Notes under the pieces: generated by a model | The model's input: only the letters and a program-made list of their open reading frames with translations | Told to the model about the DNA's origin: nothing | Database searches by the model: none | Source: Halisarca cf. caerulea | Lineage: Eukaryota > Porifera > Demospongiae > Chondrillida > Halisarcidae | Assembly (NCBI GenBank): GCA_963170055.1 | Contig: CAUJGJ010000040.1 | Span: 1,304,301-1,368,300, forward strand | Direction: 5' to 3' | DNA: 64,000 nucleotides | In this document: piece after piece, positions 23,970 through 38,200 of the stretch | Position numbering within the stretch: the stretch's first letter is position 1 | Layout: the number at the start of each line of letters is the position of its first letter | Made by a program: the position numbers and the translations under genes

Positions 23970-25052
23970 TTAAGACTTCAAATCCATATAATTCCATATA
24001 ATATATATGTATCAGACAAGCGATACACACCGGCAGTCCAAATGAAAGCAATATAATAAAATCAATGGTAAGTAATTAGTTAGATACATTGTCCATCGAG
24101 TATATAGTAGAGACTGGACCATTTGTTAAAATAACTTTATTTGCAAAATATGTGTTCCACAAAAAATTAGTACTGATATGGTATACACTACTGTAGAAGT
24201 GTATCTATAGGACCTGAAGTTAAGATCACAAAATAAATTTTGTTATGTCATTTATGGCACCCCTTCCTACCTTCATCAGGTCTGTAATTCAATAATTGTG
24301 TTCTAGACAGAACAGTCCTAGTTAGCGTAGTCCATTATATATAAAGTGATTCAACATACATTTTACCAGTAAACACTTATACTGCATTTCCAGACACACT
24401 GTGCAAAAATAAGGGCATCTGAAATTGAGGCTTATTAAGACAAGGGTTTTCATGAAGTTTCAAAGTTTGTCACAGCATCTTGCTTTGCTTTCGTCCACAC
24501 TTCTTAGATAAGCCAGAAGTTGTTACAAGGCTAGGTTTAGGGTTAGAGTGCAGGGTACAAGTGGAAAGTTACAAGGCTAGGGTTAGGGGAAAGGAGGTTG
24601 ACCAAGCAAAGAGCTTACAGCTGATCATAACATATATACATAGTACACATAGTGTGAGACATTAATTTTACAGAACCAACCTGAGATCTTGTTAGAATGT
24701 AGAATCCCAATCGTGAACTGCAATGGCAGCAAAGCAATGGATAACCAAAATTAATGATTCCAACCTTAGTTATGCTAGGCCAAACACAGGACCAAATATT
24801 TAACTGCTATGACTGCAGAAATTAACTTAGCAAATCTAACATTTCCAAGTAGGATGGAATATTTCCTGCAAGTAGGTCAAAATGAATGTGAATATAAATG
24901 AATATGAATAGGACTAGGAATAAATATGAAATTAAATAGGAATGGATCTCTAAAAATACGTCACACCTTGTGCATACAGTTTTTAGGGGCTGCCCCTATA
25001 TTTTTTGCCCATATATTGTTTTTATTTGGACTTCCGGTGTGTAACGCTCGTC

Positions 25053-25054
<2 letters not shown>

Positions 25055-25117
<63 letters not shown>
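25055..25117. repeat. (AT)n microsatellite
   Basis: About 31 consecutive AT dinucleotides. A shorter one follows at 26179-26205. Confidence 0.95.
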
Positions 25118-25124
<7 letters not shown>

Positions 25125-25157
25125 TTTGAAGAAAAGTCTTATAATAGAGAATATATA

Positions 25158-25373
25158 TAATAGTAATAGAGAAGTATGAATTTATACAGGAATGAGTTAT
25201 AGGAATTGTTTTGAAAACAATTGCCAAATATGGCAATTGTTTGCAAAACAATTGTCCAGTTACAATAAACAGCATGTTCAATGAATGTTCAGCTGTGCAT
25301 TACACTCCAATGCTTTGCAAGTAATTCGAGCGTGTGGGGCGGCAGCCCCCACGAGTTTTTAACACAAATTACA
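25158..25373 (+). repeat. Interspersed hairpin-end repeat (copy)
   Basis: The copy runs from TAATAGAGAAGTATGAATTT through GTTTTGAAAACAATTGCC to GGGGCGGCAGCCCCCACGAG and TTTTTAAC. It closely matches the unit at 4601. Confidence 0.75.
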
Positions 25374-26174
25374 CAGGTATGTTATGGCAGAATTGAGGCT
25401 AAAAGGGTGCGTTTTGTGGTTTGACAAGGTATGCGATTAGATTATTACGCTTCAGACAGTTTATCACGGTTTGGCCATGTGACCACAGCTTAAACACGAC
25501 TATTATACGTCATTATAGGCTGAAACACGCGAGTATTTGAAGAGTTTGCCTCTCTGGACATGTGATATCATGTGCCGAAGGCCTAAAGAAGCACTCCAGT
25601 CAACAAGGATTTTATGGCGAAAAAGGTGCGGGTCTAGATCTCTACGTAGATACTTAAAACTTTGTCAGAATATCGCTGAAGGACTGAACTTCAAATTTTG
25701 ATTTGGGGAAGATTGTCGGTCCATCCCTTCAGTTTATGCGCAGCCACTTGTTGCTATAGCCATTCTTTGCGATCAGAAATCCGTGGACATAACAGCCGTG
25801 GAATGGAGCAGCGTTTTCCCCAAATCAGAAAAGTAAGATTTGGACATGTTCTGTCTTCTGAATTGACTTGCGCGTTTAAATTCAGATGTCTAGACCCGCG
25901 CCTTTTGCGTTTTTTCCTTATTTTGGTATATGGTTGAAAATCGACCATGTACAACACGTACAATATGTTTTTGGCTTTTTAAATTACTCATTCACAAACT
26001 AGGAATGTTCGAAATACTATCTAGATGCTTTCTTGAGTCTTTTCATCTTCAGGAAGAGAAAACAAGGCATTTTATACAAGCCATTCGAAAGCAGCAGCCA
26101 TTTTGTTTTATGGCGAAAAGTGCCATAACATACCTGCGTACTTCTTAATTTGGACTTCTGGTGTGTAACGCTTG

Positions 26175-26209
<35 letters not shown>

Positions 26210-26257
26210 TATAATATATATATATAATATGGGTTTGATGCAAAGTCTTATAATAGA

Positions 26258-27045
26258 GAATTTCTATAATAGTAATGAGTTATAGGAATTGTTTTCAAAA
26301 CAATCGTCCAGTTACAATAAACAGTATTGATCAATGAATGTTCAGCTGTGCACTTAGACTCCAATGCTTTGTATATAAAGCAGAGCATACACTAGGCAAC
26401 ATTTAGGTAACATTCCACAGCAAAATGTTGCTGACCAAATGTTGCTGGCAACATTGTACTAGCAACATTTAGCATACACTTGGCAACATTTTTTGGGATC
26501 ATAAGGGGAGAAATCGCTTAAAGCAGAAAATAACTGCCAGGAGAAGAGTTATTGCTGCCTTGACTATAGCTACTCTGATGAAAAAGTGGTACAAAATTGA
26601 ATGGGAATGGCATTTCTAGCCAATCTGTACAAGGTGCATAGCAATAGCTGTTGTGAGAGCTGCACATGATCATGAGTGATACATGTACATTCCACAAGTT
26701 TGAGAAATGAATCTTTGTTTAATGTCATATAACAGAGGATAGCCTTCAAACAATGAGATTAAGTGCTATGTAGTTTGTCATTGGCATTCTGACTCTCCTG
26801 TGCCCTTCTGCACCTGGCCATCTCCTAGGACACCTTTGATGTTTTGGGCAACTTGTTGCCAGAGAATGGAAAATATTTCATTCTGTGATAACATGTTACT
26901 CGCTCTTGGCAACAAGCAACATTTCAACATACACTGGATAACATTGTTGTGGCAACATGTTACCCCAACAATGTTGCCTAGTGTATGCCCAGCTTAAGTG
27001 ATTCAAGTGTGTGGGGCGGCAGCCCCCACGAGTTTTTAACTTGAA
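26258..27045 (+). repeat. Hairpin-end repeat split by a nested MITE
   Basis: The left part ends at CCAATGCTTT and the right part resumes AAGTGATTCAAGTGTGTGGG followed by CGGCAGCCCCCACGAG. The element at 26383-26990 lies between them, showing that it inserted into this repeat. Confidence 0.7.
26383..26990. mobile_element. MITE with GCATACACTAGGCAACATT ends
   Basis: The left end GCATACACTAGGCAACATT is perfectly inverted at the right as AATGTTGCCTAGTGTATGC. The 608-bp element is dense in the words ATGTTGC and GCAACAT, giving internal inverted repeats. It is non-coding and sits inside a hairpin-end repeat. Confidence 0.8.
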
Positions 27046-27914
27046 TTACTTGTTCATCATTTAATGGTATTAGAATGGGGATGGTATATGTAATTTTTGG
27101 TAACAAATATTTAGAATTTGCGACAGTTTTAGAGTCTACAAAGGTTTAGAGAGAAATCTGTAGTCATGGCAGTGATTGTAATTGGTTGTGGGAAACCAGG
27201 GTGATATTCGAGGCCATGATATTTTGTGATATATTGTGCGTACATCTTCACTGTTATTGAAGATGTATTCCACAAACAGCAGGTTATCACAAATACTGTG
27301 AGTAACAAGGAATTTCAGCTGTTCTGCTCTTTGGTGGCCTGTGTGACAAAACTTTAGAATTACATCCGGCCGGTGATGTTTGATTAGATTCAGTTTGCCA
27401 GAACCATAAAACAGGACATTCGTTACTATTAGACTGGCCTTTAACAGTCTAATGGTAATGAATTTGGTGACGTATTTTTAGAGAGAATACGGCAAATGAA
27501 TTATGTACAAGTAGGGGTCACCTATTCAATGCAGCCTATTTTACAGGGCTTCCAAAAGGACAAAAAACAAGCAAACAAAGAATAGAATAATAGCTGAGAA
27601 TTTTCATTAAACATGCAAAATTCTGGATATAGCCAATTTTTGGAAGCAAATTACAAATATTTTTTTCTGCCATGGCCAATAAGACAATTTAGAGAGTCTG
27701 CTGTACATAGGAAGTGATTGCTTTGCAAAAATTTGTGTGCCCTTGAGGCAAATAGTAACCGCCATTTGAAGATGCCATTATGCAATACTTGTAGCAGACT
27801 GAGATTTCTTCAGAAATATCCATCCAGCGTATATATCATCATCAGGACAGACTGTAAAGTGTCAGCTGTATTATAGAGTATAGTACTATGCCATATGTAG
27901 GATTGACACCAAAA

Positions 27915-28120
27915 CAAGTAATTTGAGTTAAAAACTCATGGGGGCTGCCTCCCCACACACTTGAATCACTTGCAAACCATTGAAGTGCGAGTGCACAGCT
28001 GAAAATTCATTGAACATAATGTTTTTAATATTATTGTAAACTTGGATAATTGCCATTTTTGGTCATTGTTTTGAAAATAATTCCTATATTTCATTCCTGT
28101 ATAAATTCATACTATACCCT
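27915..28120 (-). repeat. Interspersed hairpin-end repeat (inverted copy)
   Basis: Starts AAGTAATTTGAGTTAAAAAC followed by TCATGGGGGCTGCCTCCCC, the inverse of the unit at 25158, and runs to the AATTCATACT end. Confidence 0.7.
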
Positions 28121-30124
28121 AGTATAAGACTTCTTTAAATCAATATATAAATATGTGGTGTGCACAGTGCAAAGGTACCCTAATCGTCTAGAGTAAACAA
28201 TGCGAAAGAAGCAGAAACACGAAGAAATGAGCATTTTGACGGAATCAAGTCTTGTATGGAAGTCGATTTTTATATCTTTTGAAGAATATCTCTGGAGATT
28301 TTCAGGTGTATCCGTTCTATAGTTTGTTAGTTTCGAAGACTATAAATTTTTGCTCAGTGATCGCGGCCATTTTCCAATGTCGAATACGGAGGATACGTCA
28401 CAACAATAGCCTTATGAATGTAATTATTCACCAGCCTACCATTATAAAGACGCATAGACATCAGGAATTATTGCGCAACCTTAAGAAACGTCACGTCCAC
28501 AAACAGTATACCAGAGAACGGAAATAAAACTTTGCAAAGCTTTCCTGAACAATGGCTGATTCCACACATCACGTTGATAAACTTGCTAGTTTGACCGTTT
28601 CCTGTAGGAGTACGGAAGCGAAACTTGCTCACATGATGAATACATCATTGTAGCCTAACATAGTAACAAAAACTCGACCCCAAAAAAATCAGTTACGGTG
28701 CCTTTTCACTGCACACGGTACATATATAATATCAGACAAGCGCTACACCAGAAGTCCAAATGAAAACGATGGCCACCATCCATTATAATTAGCTCAAAGT
28801 TACTTTTGTCCAAAAACTAATAATACAGTATATTTAAAAGTGTTTCGAAGTGTTATTGGTACATTTGACAAACTTGCTACATGATAAAGTAGTGTAAAAC
28901 CTTTGTAAGCTAGTCTTCTTTATAGAAATTGATAAGAAGGTTAAGTATACGTCTGTTAACGCATCTTGCACCATAAGAAACCGGAAGTAAAAATAGCACC
29001 CATTTTGAATACCACAAGAATTGACACCTTCACGCGCCTCATGTCTTTAATAGAGAATTCGATTTTTTCGTTGTAACTTTTCGTAGAACAGCTTTGTATA
29101 GTAACAAGTTGTGTTCCATTTACACTTCGAAAGCCAAGGATTATAGATATCATGTCACAGAGGGGATTTACGGCGCTTTCAGAGAACGCAGAAGCCATAC
29201 ATTTACAGTTATCGGCCGTTGTGATGTGCATCGATGTCCTCAGTTCGGACAAGTTTCTAAAGACTTGCCTTACCCAGTAGAGCTGTCTGATGGTTCCCTG
29301 GATGCAGGAGAATAGCTGTACTGCAATTATTCTTAGAAGAAAACTTCGCGGTGAGAGCTAGTTGAAGGAAAAGAACGATGTAGGCAAGTCAACAATTCGG
29401 CTTTGTTGAAAATGGTAGTTACTCTTCTCGAATCAGTCCCAAAGGCCTTCTCGGAACACAAACACTACTCCTTGATACTTCTGGAAACTGGAAACTCCAT
29501 TTGGGGGTCTCGATCCCGTGAAATTTGGCTGCAGCGAAGAGTTCACAACTGGCCTTCATCTCCACAGAAGAACGGTTTTCTCGTTTTCTGAAAGCTCTAA
29601 CAGGACTACTATCAATTGTTGCTAGCAGTACTTCTTATGTTTGTATCTTTTGCCTTTGCAGATTGTGTATTTGTATGTTATCATAATCGTTGGTCAAGGT
29701 TCCTCCGATAACTTCGAGCGCGTTCTTCAAGGGTGTTTGTATAATAAGACCATTTAAGAATGGTAGAAGAATGTAGAATTGACATAGGACTGCACAAAGA
29801 TTTGATTAAAAAAGTATCCTCTGAAAACACTTGGAACAACAGTAAGTTGTGCAATGGGCAAAGGGCTAGGGCAAAGGTCAAAACAGACATCAGGCTACAG
29901 GAGCATATATAGGGCTATATATACACACATGAGGCTACACGAATATAGGGCTAGACAGACGGTTTAGTGTTTATGAGTGCACACTGTACAAATTCCTACA
30001 CCCATAGTGTATACATATGCTCGGGATGTAGGAATCATTGCGTATCTTCTATTTCACACTCATAGTGGCAAGTTTGTTCTTTCTTCCAGATTCTACTCCA
30101 AAAATATGTGTGCCTTGCAAAGTT

Positions 30125-30768
30125 TAACGTCAGTCGGAAACAAGTCCATCAAGGGTTATACTACATTTGTGCATGAACCCATAACGTTTATTGTATACAA
30201 TCTCATTTTAACTGCAGTCTAGCCTGAGACTCCTCCCCATGTAGCGCATTTTCTCTGCACACAAGGTTACAGTGGAATGTATTCACTACATAATTGAAAA
30301 TTTTTCAGTTTAAATCATTTGCAATTAATTTGGTGCATTGCTGCAGCAGTAATCATCTCTGCCCATATTTTAGGTGTAGGAGGGGGGGGGGGGGGGGGGG
30401 GGTGCAGTGATAAATACCAATAAATTGATGTACCCAATAGGACATGCATCCCACTCCACTGGTGCTTAATCATGTCCTCAACTCAAAATGCATATAAGTG
30501 TCCTTACAGGCTGAATGGATCACTAATTTGCTGTACTGCACCACGAACACCCTCCTTTCTTTGGTTGGGGTTAGTATACTACACAATAATGTGTAGCATT
30601 CTTGTGTAGGTAACCCTATAAACCAGCAAAGTCTATATATAGGTGCTCTCTTAACTGTCACACCATGTGGTTTCCTACTAACAGGTTACGCAAAAGTCTA
30701 ATGTTGTGGTCAGGTTATGTTATGGAGCATCATGGCTTCAGTCTCAGTGGAATTGGCCTATATATATC
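30125..30768. repeat. Segmental duplicate of 45.5-48.6 kb
   Basis: Blocks such as ACTGCAGTCTAGC, TGGAATGTATTCACT, CCACTCCACTGGTGCTTA, TCCTCAACT and GAATGGATCA occur in the same order here and at 45495-48620. The second locus is longer because of later insertions. A run of 21 G at 30382-30402 is only in this copy. Confidence 0.7.
30382..30402. repeat. Poly-G run
   Basis: Twenty-one consecutive G follow TGTAGGA. Such a run could form a quadruplex and is prone to assembly error. Confidence 0.9.
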
Positions 30769-31934
30769 CGCATGTGGGACAGGTCCGAATCTGCCCGGTG
30801 TGCTAATTAGTTGGAATCCGAGCTGAAATGTTATTCAATGGCTTCAAGTTATGTGACATGTGCATGATAAATCGTGATGTTATAATGTGTATGCATTAAG
30901 TTTGTTTTTGCGGCAGCAATCATTTTGCATTTTATGTACATACACCTGTGAACGTTCATCCCGATATAATTCGTTCAATCATATTCGTTCTGGGGAGAAG
31001 GTTAGCTGAAGTGCGTTAATAATCAGTATTTTCATATCCCCGGAAACATCAAGATGTTCCGAGATAGCATACTACTTTCTCTCAATGGGTTCAATTCCAA
31101 CCCATCAAGGAGAAAAATGAAGATAGGCCATTCTATATATTCTAAAGCAAAACATTTGTTATTTAGATTCAAAAGCAACAGCTACCGCCGGATGTCACAC
31201 ACCTTATTTCGAATGTTAAAGTTCTGCACCCTTTGAATCATCATCAAAAGTATCCTCCTCCTGTTACAGATGTCTTGACTCCTTTAAAATGTGTTTTGTT
31301 CGGCGTATCATTCACTGCCATGCTCGTCATGTCTTCCGACCAAATTTAGTCTTCACATCCACTGTAGTACATCATGCGCATGGCATGTGGCCTCAGCGAC
31401 TCTTTCATTAAGGTGTATCTTTAAAGGCCGGGAGCCAAAAAGTTATAGCCGATTAGCCTAGTCTTTTTAGATTTTTCGATTTATCATAGGCAACTTTAGA
31501 CTTTCCCTGTGGGGGATTTTGATTATTGACTTCCTCCAAAATTACAAGCCAAAATGGGAGTGTCTGTTGTGCCAATTAATGGTTTTCAGTGATTTTCTCA
31601 GTAACTGTTTCAAGTACACAAATCCCCCACATGGAAGTTTAGGATATTGTTATAAGGAACCTACTTACCCTTTTTGGTATCCATAGCTCTCAATCTCCAG
31701 TGGCTCCCGGCATTTTTGTGCCTTTAGATATGGCAAAGAAAACTACTTATAACTTCGTCTTCACATACGCTATTACTTCAATTTCAGGCTTAAAATGGAG
31801 ACAATACAACATGCTACACGATGATATTTTTAAGGAGATACAATGGACCTACTAAAAGAAATGGGACCAAAAGGGAACCTAAACTTTTTGCTAACTGAAG
31901 ACTCACAAGTGCTAATGGACATGTTCCACATGCG
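30769..31934. mobile_element. GGACATGTCC-family element (1.17 kb)
   Basis: The left end CGCATGTGGGACAGGTCC and right end GGACATGTTCCACATGCG form the inverted pair. The right half is repeated in inverse orientation at 40979-41690, for example GGAGCCAAAA / TTTTGGCTCC and TCCCCCACATGGAAGTTTAG. Confidence 0.6.
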
Positions 31935-32247
31935 TCTATTGAGAGCCACCCCACTCACTAACATTTGTATAATGCATGCCGTGTAACTAGTCAGTTGAGT
32001 GACGAGTTGTTCCCTTATAATATAATAATAATATAATATATGATAATATAATATAATAATACAATTGTATACTCTATTATATGTCATGCATTGTTATAAG
32101 AAATAATGCTGCTAAGTAATTTTCGGTTTCATCCATACCATACTGATGTGTAGATACTTCACTACTCGGCTACGATTATGGTGTTTTCATAAATGCTATG
32201 TATTGCCTAAGAAGGTTCAAAACAAAACAAATGTGAATTAATCTGGA

Positions 32248-35200
32248 TCAAGTATAGAAAAAGCTCTTCACTTTAGCCCAAGATGATCGCACCAAATCTC
32301 TACATTTCTTCAGATCAGACAATGTCAGTATAAAGAATATGCTGGGATAGGGGATCAATCCACCAGCAATGGTTGCAATAGTGTTGAAGACGTTAGATGC
32401 TATCCTCTTATCCTCACTGCGTCGCATACAGTTCGGGTTGTAGCCATACAACTGGCACTGGGAGTACTGCATTATACCTTGACCATACTCAGTACGTTGT
32501 GCAATTGTGTATGTCAGTGACACAAGTATGAGTATAATCAGTATAACGAACATTGTTGACAGGATCATAAGTTTCAGTTCTGGTGCACTGAAGAATGCTT
32601 TGGTATCTGATAACTCGCGCTTTAACTTGTTTACTTCAGAATGAAAATTCTGCATGAGAGGAGAAACAATTTGTTGATAATGTAGTGATTGTAAGAGTGT
32701 ACCAGTTTCAAGCACACCTAGCAAATCATCTATGTACAGAACACATTACATGGTTTTAACAGTTTGAGGTATATATGGCACAGAATGTGGTACACACACG
32801 TGTAACATGTGCAACATGTGCGGTGTTACCAAAATGGCCGCCCTAAAGTCGGCTGAAATCAACCCTCACTTTTCTTGCATTTAGTGCACTTATGGAATAC
32901 AACATCGATATGACTAATCAATGTTACAAAAGTTCACTTAACTTTGTTGTCAATACTTCACAAAGCTGAAAAAACAACCACAGATTCAGACCTTAAAAAT
33001 AACTTTAGTGCAAAACCCGGTTATGTAAACCATTGTTAAGAGCAGCCATACTTTGTCAAGAATATTCTAGCATCAATATTTAAATTTTCACTGCTGTCGA
33101 ACTTACCATTCTCTTTTGTTCTTGAGATGTCCATCAAAATGTTTTTTGAAATATAAAACACAAATTTGTGCACGTGTCAGGAATGGAGCATGCTATCAAA
33201 ATCGACAATGGTGAAAATTTAGTTTTACCTATTGTGATCAAACTCCCGCGACATGGCTCCTCTACACAACCATTTGTTCTGCTTCACATTCAACAATTAC
33301 TCATAGAAACTCCTTAAAATGAACACTCAAAACCAAGTGCTAAAAAGCACTCTTCTTCTATAGAACTAATTAGTAGACAAAGATGCATGAATTTACAGAA
33401 GTTACTACAATTACCTCGTGAATCTTCCTCACTATCAGAATCATCATGATAACTCCAGTGCAGAGGAGAATGCTGTTTGGTATAGCAACTGAATAGAAAA
33501 TGGCATCAATACTCTTCGCAAAACAGACTGTTGGTGGAAATATTATATTGACATATCCTACAGTGCTGATTATAGCAATTGGCGCAATGACACTCAAAAC
33601 AAAAGCTGACGGAACAGAGACAGCATGTATTTTCTTGGACCATTTCTTCAGCTTCTGTTCGCCAAATATTGGACAGGATACCAGTATGGTAATGTAGGCA
33701 AGATGTACTGTCCACAGAAAGAAGGGCAATACTATTCCGACTTGAAATATGAACCCTGGAGATTGACAAATGTACAAGAGCAATTCAAAATTTTCTGTGT
33801 ATATGTACTTCTACATTGTTGTGTTATATGGGGACCCATACAATATTACAATTATTGTGTTCTACATTGTTATTTTATTATGTTATATGGGGAAACATAC
33901 AATTGTGTTCTACATTGTAATGTGTCATATAAGGAAACATACAATAGTATTCTACATTTTTATGATGTGTTATATTGGGAAACATACAATTGTGTTCTAC
34001 ATTGTTATATTTTTCTATTATGCAGGTAAGTTATGTGCACATGGAGCACGGGATAAGATGGCCAGAAAATGGGCTTTAGTCATAAAGGCGGAGTTATAAA
34101 CAACGGTAAAGTACTATGATTTTACCTAGAAAGGTTCCTAGGATCTGATGTAACTTTTCACCGTATGGGATATTGACATACTTCTTTGTTCTTGAGATGT
34201 ACAGCAGTTTTTGCAGAGAAGAAAATTATGAACACATACACATAAAATGAAAGATAGGAGCTATCATAATCCCCCACGGTGAAAAGTTAGTTTCATCCTT
34301 TGTTAACAAGTGAACAAACTTACAAAGCTAAAGAGTACCATTTACAACTCCACCTTTTGTAAACTCTCACTAGTCTTCTATTTGTGGTCACACTGCATCA
34401 GGTGACTATTATCCGTAAAGATATTGCAGCAAAAGTATGCAGATTTTCGTACGGAAAGGCTGAGGTCAATTTGAATCGCAATTTGGCAAAAGGGATCAAG
34501 TATGTGCAAAAATATCAAATAAAATATAGAACTGAAGTCTTTTGAAATTTTAATATGCGCTTATTTTACTTGCCTTGCTAGATAATCAAACTGTATCTTT
34601 AATTGTCATGCAATCTGCACCTGATCACAGCTTGATAATGAGATACAAATTGATTACATTGTGTGAAGCTACAGAAATGCCCCCTTACTGCTTGATGTGC
34701 ACACAACCTACCTTCTTATACAGGGAAACATACAATTGTATTCTGTATTGTTGCGTTTCGTTGTATAAGGAAACATACAATTGCATTCTACATTGTTATA
34801 TTGTGTAATATAGGAAAACATACAATTGCATTCTACATTGTTATATTGTGTAATATAGGAAAACATACAATTGTGTTCTACATTGTTATATTGTGTAATA
34901 AAGGAAAACATATTATGATTGTGTTCTACATTGTTATATTGTGTAATATAGGGAAACATATGATTGTGTTCTACATTGTTATATTATGTAATAATAGGGA
35001 AACATACAATTGTATTCTACATTCTTCTGATGTGTTATATCCGCACGTGGAACATTTGTTATGATAGTGCTCCTCATGCAGTGTGCATGGTGATGAATTG
35101 TTACTTTTCGACACTAAAAGATTAGTCACACATTTGTCTCATAAGTCGGGCTGTTACTTGGGTGTATATGAATGCGGAATCCATGTTTAGTGACTTTTAC

Positions 35201-38200
35201 TGTTGTCACAAATAGCATACCTATGTATAAATATTGTAACATCCATGTATATTGAACATGAATCAAACACAAAGCAAACGTGACAGCTTCTTACCTGATA
35301 TCGTACAGAACGGAGTGGGAGGAGCTGTGAGTGTTCTCACTATATCAGGATAACTGCAGAACAACTGTTCTCTGTCACCAATGAATCCAATGAGTACCAG
35401 TATAGCTACCATACATGAGATGTATTTGGTGTATACATAATAATAATAATTATACATAACATTATATATATATATATATAATAGTATACAAATAATAATA
35501 TGTGATATATGGGATCTGAGAAAAGTAGACACTATACATGCTAAGCATACAATGCAGTTACATTTGCATAATTCCTTTGAAGTGACATTGCTTCGATTTT
35601 CATTTTGTGGATAAATTGACTATACCTTTAGTGGATATTCTCTTCAAGCAAAACTTGTCTATGATGAGCCAATCTGGAGTTATGGCTCTTGTTTCACCTC
35701 TCAATATAAAGTATGCGATTTTGCTAACTGGATGCAGTGAAATACCACTGTTTGGTAGGAAATGAGTACTCAGTGGAAGCACTTGTTATTTCAATAGTCG
35801 ATAGGATAACTTCCCAACCAAGGCCAGCTCAGACAGGTGGGCCAGAAGGGCCATGGTCTAGATCTAACCAAAATTTTTGCAAGCCTCAAGAACATAACAT
35901 AATCTTCATTCAAAATTTAGGCCAGGTCATAATACCTATATGCAAGACATAGCAAAATCAAAATAGCTTTCAGCTCAGCCCTTATAACTACCAAAGCACA
36001 AAATCATAAGTAATTTCTTCAAACTGTTCTCTTCTCTATTTGAAAGCACAATTGCCAAATTTCCACCATTATTAATTGATTAATGCATATACGAAGATGG
36101 CCATGTTTCTGCTTGTATAGCCCATGCCAGTAACATTGAATCTTTAGTAAGTAAAATTGTCATCTGATGGATATCAAATCCATTACTAATCAATTCTATA
36201 CTATGTAAACAAACTATTTATCTTTGTAATAAGTTATCCTTTACTTATAGACTGACACACACATGTACTTGCCACATGATTATATGCTGCTCACAAAAGT
36301 GATCCAGTGGAACGTAGATGTACAAAATTATATAAAGTGATGATTTTTCTCTGATCTGCATACTTTAATTCAGTTTAATATAAACTCACCAGTGATACAT
36401 TCAATGATGGTTTCATAGAACACAAGGATAGTTGGAAATGCGAACCTTTAGAGAGAAAATTCAACAGAGCTATCAAGATATGGAAGTATTGCATGTGGGA
36501 CATGTCACGATAATTAGGAGATGTGAAAATATCGGCCTTTTTACAACTTGTGTTCTCAACTTGCACAAATTTTAGAGTATCAAACAAAGGCTTTTCTAGT
36601 AGGTACACATGTGAACTTTCCCAAGATTACCGCTTTGAATGTCTCATCCGAATGCTGAAGCAGTAAGGACAGTTTTCCCGAGCCTTACGCAAAAACGAAA
36701 TCCTCAGGGTGCTATATAAATGCAGGAACCCCTTCTAAGACTTTTTCCCGCAGAAATTGCTATAGCGAAGTATTCACTAACTTTTCCATTATGGATATTT
36801 TGCCATTCCTGCTGAAAGCCGAGATCGGTGAAATTAGACCTTTAATGACAAGATTCAAGCGCCTATAACTCAGGATGGGAGCGAAAATTTAAAATACCCA
36901 ACATGGAAAAGTTGAATAGTGCAAATAATTCACAGTTGGTACCATAAAAGTATTGCTAGCTTGGTCACATGTCAGCATGTGAAAGAGGACCTGTGAGGAT
37001 AGAAAATGTCACTACACATGGATTCGGTATATATTCGTATATGCCCGAATAACAGTTCGAATCACGAGATAAATGCATGACTAATATTTATAGGCGCCAA
37101 AAAATAACATTTCATCACTGTGCACACTGATGAGTGCTATCATGACTTAACTGGACATGTCCCATATGCGATGTGATATCACAAGTGAGATTGACAATAT
37201 TCTTGCAATTTCAAAGTACAGTCAAGCCTTGTTAGCATGACAACGGTTATCAGAAAGTATTTGTAACATGAAATACAAGTGATATCCAAGCATAGCATGT
37301 AGTACAGTTTGGAACAAGCAATTCAAGTTTAAATAACTCATGGGCCACCTATTTGGCCCTGGAAACTTTGTTTGCAAATTGTCATGATAGATGGAACTAA
37401 CATCTAAAAGGACTATTCTACTTAAATCTGACTCCTCACTGATGAAATGAGAAGCAAACAAACAAATTTCATCAAATAATAGCTGAAAAAAGGGTAGGGT
37501 GTTAGTGTCCGCCATGTTATTGACATAATACATAATTATCTATACACATTTTACAGATGTTTTGAAATTTCTGGGCACTTCCGATCAAACTAGAAATAAT
37601 GTAATGATAATTTCACAGTGTACACCTACTCTCTGAAATTTCTGCGGTATGTAAATAGTAATAATATTACGTAATAACATGGCTGACATATGCAGAAGTT
37701 TTGTGCTGCAGTATTGTGCATTACATGCAGGATTTGGAGTACAGCGGAACCTCTATTATTTCAACACCTCTATATATACCTCCACATTCCCTGAGATTAG
37801 ACTATCTTATGGGGTACAGTCACCATATTGAAGTATGCTATGTGTCACTACGTAATCCAACAACTTCTGTAATCTGACATACTTTTGATGATCTCAATCT
37901 GTTGGTTTTCAGGGATTCCACTGTAGAATGTATTCTTGAAGCATTGTACAATCTCACTAATTTAAACCAGCCCAGGACCATGCAAACTGTGAGAATTGTC
38001 AATAAATTTGTATTGCAAGAAACATCTTTAACCTTTTAACGTCCGTTAGCCACTTTAGTGGCTTATAACAACAAGTATACATAAAGACCGCGGGGTGCGA
38101 AAGTTGCGCAATTGCCAAAAAAGTTAGTGTGGCAGAAAGGGCATTGTGTATGTAGTTGCCAGGCCAAAATATATAGTCATACATAGCTGTATGAGTGTAT

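Larger units (their letters stand above)
23970..30124. other. Repeat-dominated stretch without supported gene
   Basis: Short open frames occur but none resembles a protein family, and most lie in repeats. Recurring words include GACTTCCGGTGTGTAACGCT at 25030 and 26153 and its inverse at 24012 and 28732, next to AT microsatellites. Between 28.2 and 29.7 kb I see only unrecognised sequence. Confidence 0.45.

Noticed and set aside
33770..35064. Long frames on both strands in receptor B intron 5 as coding exons
   Set aside because: They are produced by 45-48-bp tandem repeats without stops and have no counterpart in receptor A.
33755..35294. CRISPR-like interpretation of the regularly spaced repeats
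   Set aside because: Units are contiguous without unique spacers and lie in an intron of an animal-type gene.
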